64,000 bases of DNA, taken from JAIBJN01 sp963775505 (GTDB lineage Bacteria; Actinomycetota; Thermoleophilia; Gaiellales; Gaiellaceae). Position numbers and translations under genes: made by a program. The number at the start of each line of letters is the position of its first letter. The stretch's first letter is position 1. The DNA lies in contig CAVZIL010000001.1 in the NCBI GenBank assembly GCA_963775505.1, positions 62,001 to 126,000 on the forward strand, given 5' to 3'. Below the pieces are notes generated by a model. The model was not told the origin of the DNA, did no database searches, and was given only the letters and a program-made list of their open reading frames with translations. Below, piece after piece: positions 35,012 to 42,442 of the stretch.

Positions 35012-36434
35012 GGGTCTTTCGCATCGACTCGGGCACCGGCACGTCGAAGTGGCTCAGCACGAGCGGGGCGAGGTCCGTGATTCCCGGGTCGGGCGGGAGC
35101 GGAGACGTGTCGAAGCCCGCCGCGATGAGCGGCACGAACGTGTCACCGGCGACGAGCGAGCCGTGGCTGCCTCCGCCGGCGTGGTGTCGCCCGCCTCCGT
35201 CCGCGAGCTCCCAGCCCTCCGTCGCAGAGACGAGCACGTCGCCGGCGGTCGGAGCGAGCAACGCGTGCCAGGCGCGAGCGAGCCCGTTCGGGTAGCGCTC
35301 GGGATCGAGCACGGCGGCGTCACCCTCCAGCCGCCAGTCCTCCGCCTCGAGGGCGAAGCGGAGCTCGCTGCCATCGCGCCGGGCCACCGCCGCCTCGTCC
35401 TCCCGGAAGAGCACCACGTCCGCCCACGGCTCCGAGTCGAGCCGCTCCGCAAGCGTGCGGGAGTCGAGCCGACAGCCGGGGAGCCGGTAGACCATGCCGG
35501 CTCGGTTGGAGGCAAGGGCGAGCACGCCGTCGGCGCCGCGCGGAAACGCGTCCTGGAGGCGCCCCACCCGCTCCACCCGGGTCTGCCCATGGTCCGCGGT
35601 GACGACGACCGCGTAGCGCTCGAGGAACGACTCGGCTCCGCCGGCGGCCTCCAGAAGGCGACCGATCGCTTCGTCCGTCCGCTGGAGCGCGTCGAGCGAC
35701 CCGTCGGGCCCGGCGAGATGGGAGGCGTAGTCGTAGTCCGGGAGGTAGTAGACGAGGAAGTCGAAGGCGTCGCGCGTGACGAGCCAGCGGCCCACGGCCG
35801 CCGCGTACTCGTCGATGGATCCCGCCGGCCGCGAGCGGATCGCCAGCGGGGCGCCGGTCCGCTCGGACTCGAAGAGGTTGAAGTAGAAGAAGTGCTTCGG
35901 CCCGTCGACGGCTTCGTACCAGCGGTTCCTGCGGGCGAGCGCCGGCAGCTTGATCGGATGGCGCGTCCGCCCCCGGTAGCAGGTGAAGTTGATCGCGGCC
36001 GGCTCGAGCCCCGCGTCCTCCAGCGCCTCGAACACGGTGGTCGCCCGCGGCGAGAGGTGCTCTCCGCTCATGGCGAAGATCGTGTCCCGGATCGCCCGCC
36101 GCGCCCCCACCGCCCGCATGGCCGGGAACGACGAGCCGTACTCGACGACCCGCGACTCCCCGCGGTGGTACCAGACGAGGTGCGGGATGGTGTGGACATC
36201 GGGAAACGCGCCCGTGGCGATCGAGGTGAGGCAGACCGGCGTCAGCGACGGGAAGACGCTCGTGGCTCGGCTCGTCCAGCCGGCTTCGGAGAGCGCGCTG
36301 AGGGCGGGGAGGCGACCCGCGGCGAGCCCGTCCTGCAGGGCCTCGGGCGTCAGCCCGTCGATGACGACGAGCACGAGCTTCCGTCCGTCGGCGCCGGTCA
36401 GCTCAGTCCTTGGCGAGAATCCGGAGGCCCGCAT
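34992..36434 (-). CDS. Nucleotide pyrophosphatase/phosphodiesterase-type alkaline phosphatase superfamily protein
   Basis: Cytosolic or membrane-associated type I phosphodiesterase of about 480 residues. The catalytic Thr is in FPSLTPVCLTSIATG, and metal ligands are in VVIDGLTPEALQDGL, YLPDYDYASHL and VVTADHGQTRV; the last GSHGSLVAGDTFVPLI resembles the C-terminal metal-binding turn of the family. No signal peptide was seen with the ATG at 36434. It overlaps the membrane protein gene upstream and pcm downstream. Substrate unknown. Confidence 0.8.
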   Translation of the reverse strand: MRASGFSPRTELTGADGRKLVLVVIDGLTPEALQDGLAAGRLPALSALSEAGWTSRATSVFPSLTPVCLTSIATGAFPDVHTIPHLVWYHRGESRVVEYGSSFPAMRAVGARRAIRDTIFAMSGEHLSPRATTVFEALEDAGLEPAAINFTCYRGRTRHPIKLPALARRNRWYEAVDGPKHFFYFNLFESERTGAPLAIRSRPAGSIDEYAAAVGRWLVTRDAFDFLVYYLPDYDYASHLAGPDGSLDALQRTDEAIGRLLEAAGGAESFLERYAVVVTADHGQTRVERVGRLQDAFPRGADGVLALASNRAGMVYRLPGCRLDSRTLAERLDSEPWADVVLFREDEAAVARRDGSELRFALEAEDWRLEGDAAVLDPERYPNGLARAWHALLAPTAGDVLVSATEGWELADGGGRHHAGGGSHGSLVAGDTFVPLIAAGFDTSPLPPDPGITDLAPLVLSHFDVPVPESMRKTREAARA

Positions 36435-36786
36435 GGCGCGACTCCGCCCGCCGGTTGAGGCGGGCGCCGGCGATCGGGGTCGCCGCAACCGCGACGTAGC
36501 CGAGAAGAGGGATCGCCGCTGCGACGACTGCGCCGAGGATCGCCGCCGGGATCGCATCGGCGGAGAGCCTGCGCAGCGACGCCAGCGCGACGACCAGCGC
36601 CGCCACGAACGCGGCGATCGTCCACCACGGAAGCACGGTCAGCACGAGCGCGAGGGCCACGACGCCGGCGACGACGCTCACGGCGACCCAGGCCGGAGCA
36701 CGACGGGCGCCGGCGGCCGCCGCCCCCGCCGCGACCCCGAGGCCGAAGACCACACCGAGCACGTACCAGTCGAGAGCTCCGTCCAT
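36403..36786 (-). CDS. Hypothetical four-helix membrane protein
   Basis: A 127-residue protein, MDGALDWYVLGVVFGLGVAA at the start, with about four Ala/Val-rich helices and a charged C-terminus (RLNRRAESRHAG). No family recognised. Its 3' end overlaps the start of the phosphodiesterase gene by 32 bases, and a divergent Clp-like protease gene begins 40 bases upstream. Confidence 0.6.
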   Translation of the reverse strand: MDGALDWYVLGVVFGLGVAAGAAAAGARRAPAWVAVSVVAGVVALALVLTVLPWWTIAAFVAALVVALASLRRLSADAIPAAILGAVVAAAIPLLGYVAVAATPIAGARLNRRAESRHAGLRILAKD

Positions 36787-36825
36787 CGAGCTGAGTCTAG
36801 CCGTGGTCGTCCGTATCCTCGCCGG

Positions 36826-37680
36826 ATCGATCTCGGCACCGTCTTCGCGATCGGGATCTTCGTCCTGATCATCGTGCTCTTCGGGACTCCCGTTCTCGCG
36901 CAGCGCGCGCTCCGGGCCCAGCGGAGCCGCGCGCTCTCGGCCCTGCAGCGGGCGCGCGGCACGCGCGTGATCGCCATGATCCACCGCCAGGAGACCGTCG
37001 GCGTGTTCGGCGTTCCCTTCTACCGCTTCATCGACATCGACGACTCCGAAGCCGTCCTGCGCGCCATCCGCCAGACGCCCGCGGACACGGCCATCGACCT
37101 CCTCCTCCACACGCCCGGCGGCCTCGTCCTCGCCTCGGAGCAGATCGCGTACGCGGTGCGCGCGCACCCGGGCAAGGTGACCGTCCTCGTCCCCCACTAC
37201 GCGATGTCGGGCGGCACGCTGATCGCGCTCGCGGCGAACGAGATCCTCATGGACGAGTCGGCCGTGCTCGGGCCCGTCGACCCGCAGCTCGGCGACCTGC
37301 CGGCCGCTGCGCTCGTCCGCGTCGTCTCCAAGAAGCCGGTCGAGCGCCTGGACGACCGCACCCTCATCATGGCCGACGTGGCCGAGAAGGCGCTCCGCCA
37401 TATGAAGCAGGTCGTCCGCGACCTCGCCGCCGATCGGCTGGGCGCGGATCGTGCGGAGACCATCGCCGAGGAGCTGGCCGGCGGCCACTACACGCACGAC
37501 GACCCGATCACAGTCGCCGAGGCGACAGCGCTCGGCCTCCTGGTCTCGACCGGGTTGCCGCGGGAGGCGTACCAGCTCATGGAGCTCTACCCGCAGGAGG
37601 GCCGGAGGCGTCCGAGCGTCCAGTTCGTGCCGCTCCCGGCGCCTCCGGCGCAGGCTCCGCTGCGGGGCGGCCGCCACTGA
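36826..37680 (+). CDS. SDH-family Clp-fold serine protease with membrane anchor, start uncertain
   Basis: A membrane-anchored ClpP/SppA-fold protease. One hydrophobic segment lies at the start (TVFAIGIFVLIIVLFG), then DLLLHTPGGLVLASEQIAYAV and the Ser nucleophile in HYAMSGGTLIALAANEILMD, ending near MSGGT as in the family; DESAVLGPVDPQLGDLPAAAL follows. In frame, no ATG, GTG or TTG lies near the start; the first plausible codon is ATC at 36826, so a base error or an unusual start is likely. About 284 residues. A strong hairpin follows the stop. Confidence 0.75.
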   Translation: MDLGTVFAIGIFVLIIVLFGTPVLAQRALRAQRSRALSALQRARGTRVIAMIHRQETVGVFGVPFYRFIDIDDSEAVLRAIRQTPADTAIDLLLHTPGGLVLASEQIAYAVRAHPGKVTVLVPHYAMSGGTLIALAANEILMDESAVLGPVDPQLGDLPAAALVRVVSKKPVERLDDRTLIMADVAEKALRHMKQVVRDLAADRLGADRAETIAEELAGGHYTHDDPITVAEATALGLLVSTGLPREAYQLMELYPQEGRRRPSVQFVPLPAPPAQAPLRGGRH

Positions 37681-37695
37681 GTTCCTCCGGGAAGC

Positions 37696-37729
37696 GTGTC
37701 GGGGGCGGCTCCACGACCGCCCCCGACAC
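37696..37729. terminator. Bidirectional terminator between the convergent Clp-protease and CHRD genes
   Basis: A perfect 13-bp stem (GTGTCGGGGGCGG / CCGCCCCCGACAC) with an 8-base loop lies between the two convergent stops at 37680 and 37746. It could serve both strands. Confidence 0.8.
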
Positions 37730-37745
37730 GAGCCTCGAGCGAGGC

Positions 37746-38252
37746 CTAGCCGCGCCCGACCTGTCCGCGGATCTCGCCGCCGGGCCACATGGGCGCAGAG
37801 TGCACGTTCACGTACGTCACCCCTGCACGCATGGCGTCGACGAGCTCGTCGAACTCGCCCGCCGCGATGCCCTGTCCGGCCGGACCGATCACGTCAGCCG
37901 GGTCGATGACGCCGGTCACCGTCCCCTCCGTGGCAGGGCACGCCGGCTTGTCGCCGCCCCCGCAGAGGAAGACGATGACGCCGCCGTTCACGCCGCGCTG
38001 GCCCAAGTGGATGTGCGCAGCGACTGCCGTGCCGCCCTCGATGCCGGAGTACGAGAGCTCGTACGTGAGCTCGTCGCCGTTGAGCTTGGCGTCGAAGCTC
38101 CCGCCCGCGCCGGTGGAGATGGCGGGCACCTCCTGGAAGCCGGTCAGCTTCGTGGAGAAGTTCTTGCCGCCGCCCCCGGTGGCGAGGGCCGTCGCCCCTG
38201 CTGCCGCAAGCGCCACGACCACGAGCACTGTGAGGAAGAGGATCTTCCTCAT
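37746..38252 (-). CDS. Secreted CHRD domain protein
   Basis: A 168-residue protein with a signal peptide (ILFLTVLVVVALAAAGATAL) and one CHRD domain: LTGFQEVPAISTGAGGSF at the front, HIHLGQRGVNGGVIVFLCGG in the middle and YVNVHSAPMWPGGEIRGQVG at the end. CHRD proteins (named after chordin) occur widely in bacteria with unknown function. An ideal ribosome site (AAAGGAGG) precedes the ATG. It follows the E2 gene after 62 bases. Confidence 0.88.
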   Translation of the reverse strand: MRKILFLTVLVVVALAAAGATALATGGGGKNFSTKLTGFQEVPAISTGAGGSFDAKLNGDELTYELSYSGIEGGTAVAAHIHLGQRGVNGGVIVFLCGGGDKPACPATEGTVTGVIDPADVIGPAGQGIAAGEFDELVDAMRAGVTYVNVHSAPMWPGGEIRGQVGRG

Positions 38253-38314
38253 GCTGCCTCCTTTCTCCCCAGGACCCCTACTACCGCCTATACGAGCGGC
38301 CTCGCCGGGCGGTT

Positions 38315-39388
38315 TCAGGCCGGCTCTGAGAGCCCCAGGCGGCCGATGACGGTCAGGAGGAAGGCGCTTGCGCGCGCGCCGTCGACGACGCGGTGGTCGA
38401 AGGTGCAGGCGAGCCAGCCGATCTCGCGCACGACGATCTCGCCCTCGACGACGGCCGGGCGCGGCGCGATCCGGTGGAGGCCGAGGATGCCCACCTCCGG
38501 GTGGTTGACCAGCGGCGTGGCGAAGAGCCCGCCGAGCTTGCCGGCGCTGGTCACCGTGAACGTGGACCCCTTCAGCTCCTCCGGCCTGAGGGTGCCGGCG
38601 CGGGCGCCGTCGGCGAGGCGCTGTGCCTCGGCCTCGAGCTCGTCCAGCGACTTCTCGTCGGCGCCTCGCAGCACGGGCACGACGAGGCCGTCGTCCGTCT
38701 GCACCGCGATGCCGAGGTCGTAGCGTTCCCAGAACACGATCTCCTCGCCGTCGAGCGTCGCGTTCAGCTCCGGGACCTCCTTCAACCCGGCGACGACCGC
38801 CCGCAGGAGGTAGGGGAGGTAGGAGCGCCCCCCGCGTGCCGCCGCCAGCTCGGTGAAGTCGCACTCCTCGACCACCGTCACTGCCGGCACCTCGCGGTGC
38901 GCCGTCGTCAGATGCTGGGCGATCTGCCTGCGCACGCCGCGCAGCGGGACGCGTCGCTCCGGGCCACGTTGAGGAGCCTGGCCCCCGGAGAGGGCCGAGA
39001 AGCGCCGGACGTCCTCCTCGGTGATGCGCCCGTCCGGACCGGTGCCGGCCAGGAGGGCAAGGTCGACGCCGAGCTCGGCCGCGACCCGGCGGACGAGCGG
39101 CGTGGCCTTGACCCGCTCGGCAGGAGGGGTCGGCGGCCCGGCGGCCACCTCGCCGTCGCCGATGACGACGAGGGGCGTCCCGACCGGGACGAGCTCGCCC
39201 TCGGCGACGAGGATGCGCGCCACCGTCCCCCCGGCCGGCGAGGGGATCTCCACCGTCGTCTTGTCGGTCTGCACCTCGACGAGCGGGTCGTCTTCGGCGA
39301 TCTCCTGGCCGACCTCGACGAGCCAGCGCGAGATCTCGCCCTCTGCCACCCCTTCGCCGAGGTCGGGAAGCTTGAACTCGTAGGCCAC
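38315..39388 (-). CDS. 2-oxoacid dehydrogenase E2 (dihydrolipoamide acyltransferase)
   Basis: Core acyltransferase of a pyruvate or branched-chain 2-oxoacid dehydrogenase. One lipoyl domain (KLPDLGEGVAEGEI with the lipoyl lysine in VQTDKTTVEIPSPAGG), one E1/E3-binding domain (ATPLVRRVAAELGVDLALLAGTG) and the catalytic domain ending with TFDHRVVDGA (the catalytic His). 357 residues. Only one lipoyl domain and a compact linker favour branched-chain type (inference). It follows E1-beta after 5 bases. Confidence 0.9.
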   Translation of the reverse strand: MAYEFKLPDLGEGVAEGEISRWLVEVGQEIAEDDPLVEVQTDKTTVEIPSPAGGTVARILVAEGELVPVGTPLVVIGDGEVAAGPPTPPAERVKATPLVRRVAAELGVDLALLAGTGPDGRITEEDVRRFSALSGGQAPQRGPERRVPLRGVRRQIAQHLTTAHREVPAVTVVEECDFTELAAARGGRSYLPYLLRAVVAGLKEVPELNATLDGEEIVFWERYDLGIAVQTDDGLVVPVLRGADEKSLDELEAEAQRLADGARAGTLRPEELKGSTFTVTSAGKLGGLFATPLVNHPEVGILGLHRIAPRPAVVEGEIVVREIGWLACTFDHRVVDGARASAFLLTVIGRLGLSEPA

Positions 39389-39393
39389 GGCGC

Positions 39394-40362
39394 CTAGTAA
39401 GCCAGAACCTTCCGAGCCGCGGCGGCCACGCGCTCCGGCGTCGGCAGGTACTCGTGCTCGATCGACCAGTACGGGAAGGGGACGTCGTAGCCGGTCACGC
39501 GCAGGATCGGGCCCTGGAGGTCGAGGATCGCTTTCTCCGCGATCACCGCGGCCAGCTCGGCCCCGAAGCCGGCGACGCGGGGCGCCTCCTGGACGATCAC
39601 CACCCGGCCGGTCCTCGAAACCGAGGCCAGGATCGTCTGCTCGTCGAGCGGCTTCAGCGAGCGGACGTCGACCACCTCGGCGCTCGCGTCGAGGAGGTCG
39701 GCCGCCTCGAGGCACGTGTGGACCATCGCGCCGTACGCGACCAGGGTCACGTCGGTTCCCTCGCGCGCGATCCGTGCCGCGCCCAGCGGCACGACGTGCT
39801 CGCCGTCCGGGACCTCGCCGCGCGGGCTCCGGTAGAGCACCTTCGGCTCGAGCACGACGACGGGGTCCGGGTCGCGGATCGCCGCCGCGAGCAGGCCCTT
39901 GGCATCTGCCGGCGTCGACGGGATCGCCACCTTCACGCCGGGGGTGTGCACGTAGTAGGCCTCCGGCGAGTCCTCGTGCAGCTCGGGGGCCCGCACGCCG
40001 CCGCCGGTCGGCATGCGGATGGTCAGAGGAAACTCCATCGCGCCCCCGGTGCGCCAGTGGTAGCGGCCGACGTGCGTGATCAGCTGGTCGAGGCAGGGAT
40101 AGCTGAAGGACTCGTACTGCATCTCGCAGACCGGGCGCCACCCCGCCATGGCCAGGCCGATCGCCGTGCCGAGGATCCCGGCCTCGGCGAGGGGCGTGTC
40201 GACACAACGGTCCGCGCCGAAGCGGTCACGCAGGCCCGCCGTCGCGCGGAAGACGCCCCCGGCGCGGCCGACGTCCTCGCCCAGCACCATGAGCCCGTCG
40301 TCGCGCTCCATCTCCACGTGAAGCGCGTCGTTGACCGCCTCGACCAGCGTCCGCTCCGCCAT
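39394..40362 (-). CDS. 2-oxoacid dehydrogenase E1 component beta subunit
   Basis: Transketolase-like beta chain of a thiamine-diphosphate dehydrogenase. MVLGEDVGRAGGVFRATAGL and CVDTPLAEAGILGTAIGLAM mark the ThDP-binding glutamate region; VRAPELHEDSPEAYYVHTPGVKVAIPS is typical. 322 residues. TGATG overlaps the stop of E1-alpha with its ATG at 40362, so the pair is coupled. Confidence 0.92.
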   Translation of the reverse strand: MAERTLVEAVNDALHVEMERDDGLMVLGEDVGRAGGVFRATAGLRDRFGADRCVDTPLAEAGILGTAIGLAMAGWRPVCEMQYESFSYPCLDQLITHVGRYHWRTGGAMEFPLTIRMPTGGGVRAPELHEDSPEAYYVHTPGVKVAIPSTPADAKGLLAAAIRDPDPVVVLEPKVLYRSPRGEVPDGEHVVPLGAARIAREGTDVTLVAYGAMVHTCLEAADLLDASAEVVDVRSLKPLDEQTILASVSRTGRVVIVQEAPRVAGFGAELAAVIAEKAILDLQGPILRVTGYDVPFPYWSIEHEYLPTPERVAAAARKVLAY

Positions 40363-41399
40363 CAGCCCTCGCGGAGCGTCGGGGGCGGATCGACGTAGGC
40401 GTGCGCGAAGACGACCTCGGGGTCCGGCGGGGGCAGCGCCTCGACGGCCGCGATCCCCTCCTTCATGCGGCCGAACGCGTCCGAGCGCGCCTCTTCCGCG
40501 AGCTCGTCGGTGAGGATCCCCGCCCGGCGCAGGTACCGCTCGAAGCGGCCCACGCACTCGTTTGCCCGCTCCGCCTCCACGCGCTCCTCGTCCCAGTAGG
40601 CGCTCGGGTCGTCGGCGGTCGCGTGCGGCGCCGCCCTGTAGGTCAGCGCCTCGACGAACGTCGGCCCCTCGCCGGCGCGCGCCCGCGCCAGCGCCTCGGC
40701 GGTCGCCTCGTAGACGGCGAGCACGTCCCCGCCGTCTACGCGGACGCCCGCCATCCCGTAGCCCACCGCCTTGTCGGCGAGCGACTCCGCGCGCGTCTGT
40801 GCCGAAAGCGGCGTCGAGATCGCCCACTGGTTGTTGTTGCAGAGGAGGACGACCGGCGCACCCATGACCGCGGCGAAGTTCGCGCCCTCGTGAAAGGCGC
40901 CCTCCGACGTCGCCCCGTCGCCGAAGTACGCGATCGCGCAGTCGCTCCGGCCCTTCAGCCTCGCCCCCCAGGCGTAGCCGACCGCATGGGGGACGTGCGT
41001 CGCGATCGGAACCGTGATCGAGGCGACGCGGTATTCCCGTGGGTCCCACCAGCCGGCCGGATGCCCCCGCCACCACGCCAACACCGTCTCGGGCGGCATC
41101 CCGCGCAGAAGCCCGATCGCCGACTCACGGTACGACGGGAAGATCCAGTCCTCCTCGGCCAGCGCGAGCGCCGAGCCGACCTGGATCGCCTCGTGGCCCC
41201 AGAAGATCGCATACGTCCCGATCCGGCCCTGCCGGTGATAGACGAGCGAGCGCTCGTCGTACGTCCGCAGGAGGACCATCCCCCGGTAGAGGTCGAGCAG
41301 CGCAGCGTCGCCGAGACCCTCGACCTCGCCGTCCGCCATCTCTTCCCCATCGCCGATGATCCGCCGAACGTCGTGCTCGGCCGGAAGCACCTGTGCCAC
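40362..41399 (-). CDS. 2-oxoacid dehydrogenase E1 component alpha subunit
   Basis: Thiamine-diphosphate chain carrying the GDG...NN motif (YFGDGATSEGAFHEGANFA, then VVLLCNNNQWAI). It begins with a 22-residue extension before the helical start. 345 residues. E1-alpha, E1-beta and E2 form one operon; the lipoamide dehydrogenase (E3) is not in the window. The AGGAAC near its GTG is a weak ribosome site. Branched-chain rather than pyruvate substrate is likely but not proven. Confidence 0.9.
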   Translation of the reverse strand: MAQVLPAEHDVRRIIGDGEEMADGEVEGLGDAALLDLYRGMVLLRTYDERSLVYHRQGRIGTYAIFWGHEAIQVGSALALAEEDWIFPSYRESAIGLLRGMPPETVLAWWRGHPAGWWDPREYRVASITVPIATHVPHAVGYAWGARLKGRSDCAIAYFGDGATSEGAFHEGANFAAVMGAPVVLLCNNNQWAISTPLSAQTRAESLADKAVGYGMAGVRVDGGDVLAVYEATAEALARARAGEGPTFVEALTYRAAPHATADDPSAYWDEERVEAERANECVGRFERYLRRAGILTDELAEEARSDAFGRMKEGIAAVEALPPPDPEVVFAHAYVDPPPTLREG

Positions 41400-41470
41400 G
41401 TTCCTAAGAATACGTTTCGGAATGACGCCTCGTCGCCGGGCGGCACAGGGCTTCGTTTCGAGACGTCTTC

Positions 41471-42361
41471 CTAGGTATCGCCGACGAGGACCCTGAGCGC
41501 GTCCCGCTCCGCCTCGAAGCTCGCCGTGTCGACGTCACCGAGGTCCTCGCCGTCGACCTGGAGCGGCAAGGGCGAGTCGCACTCGATCTCGAGCTCGTCC
41601 AGGTCGTGGAGGTACAGCGCCCGCGCCGAACTCACCTGTCCACGTCCCGCGAAGGCCCACGCCGCAAGTCGCGGAAGCTGCCACGGCGCCAGCGCGCGCG
41701 GAGCGACGAGGTCGAGGCCGAGGTCGAAGCGCGCCCGCGGCGCGGCGTGCACCGGAACCGAGCCGACGTACGTGTACGGGTCGCAGTTGGCAACGAGGGC
41801 GAACGCGACCCGCCCGTGGCCCACGACGGTCATGGCGGGCCGGAGCCGTCCGCGACGTCCGGCGAGGATGCCGGCGAGCGCCCTCACGAAGACGATGTCG
41901 CCGGGACGCTTCCCGTCCTGACGTCCGAGGTCGTCGACGCGGCGGATGAGCTCGGCGTCCAGTCCGAGCCCGGCGCTGAACGTGAAGCGGCGACCGTTGA
42001 CCCGCCCGAGGGAGATCCGCCGCTCCCGGGTCGAGGCGGCGAGCGCCACGGCGCACGCAACCGGGTCGCGCGGCAGCCCGAGCGCCCGCGAGAGGACGCT
42101 CGTCCCGCCGCCGGGGACGAACCCGACCGGCAGGTCGGCGTCGAGCCCGTTCACGACCTCGTTGAAGGCCCCGTCGCCTCCGAAGACGTAGAGCCGCTCG
42201 TACGCGTCCCCGGCCGCCGCCGCGAGGTCGGCGGCATGCCTCGGCCCCTCGGTGATCAGCGTCTCCACCTCGCCCCCGCCGGCGAGGGCACGCTCCACCG
42301 CGACTGTCAGCTCGGGCGTGACCCGCGACGCCCGTGGGTTGACGATCAGGGCGCTCGACAC
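41471..42361 (-). CDS. Diacylglycerol/sphingosine kinase-family lipid kinase (YegS/BmrU-like)
   Basis: ATP-dependent lipid kinase of 296 residues. It begins SALIVNPRASRVTPEL and has the nucleotide-binding YVFGGDGAFNEVVNGL and VGFVPGGGTSVLSRAL motifs; the C-terminal domain is a beta-sandwich with FSAGLGLDAELIRRV. Such kinases phosphorylate diacylglycerol or related lipids. GTG start. It lies upstream of the E1-alpha gene on the same strand but after the hairpin at 42388, so it may start a separate unit. Confidence 0.87.
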   Translation of the reverse strand: MSSALIVNPRASRVTPELTVAVERALAGGGEVETLITEGPRHAADLAAAAGDAYERLYVFGGDGAFNEVVNGLDADLPVGFVPGGGTSVLSRALGLPRDPVACAVALAASTRERRISLGRVNGRRFTFSAGLGLDAELIRRVDDLGRQDGKRPGDIVFVRALAGILAGRRGRLRPAMTVVGHGRVAFALVANCDPYTYVGSVPVHAAPRARFDLGLDLVAPRALAPWQLPRLAAWAFAGRGQVSSARALYLHDLDELEIECDSPLPLQVDGEDLGDVDTASFEAERDALRVLVGDT

Positions 42362-42387
42362 GCCGCCACTGTAGTCGCGCCGAAAAG

Positions 42388-42418
42388 GCGAGGAGGGGGC
42401 CGACGGCCCCCTCCTCGC
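42388..42418 (-). terminator. Strong terminator after the M36 protease gene
   Basis: A perfect 14-bp stem (GCGAGGAGGGGGCC / GGCCCCCTCCTCGC) with a 3-base loop, followed on the minus strand by CTTTTC, lies 25 bases after the stop at 42443. This is the clearest intrinsic terminator in the window. Confidence 0.88.
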
Positions 42419-42442
42419 TCCGGGCGAGCGATCGTTCTTCCG

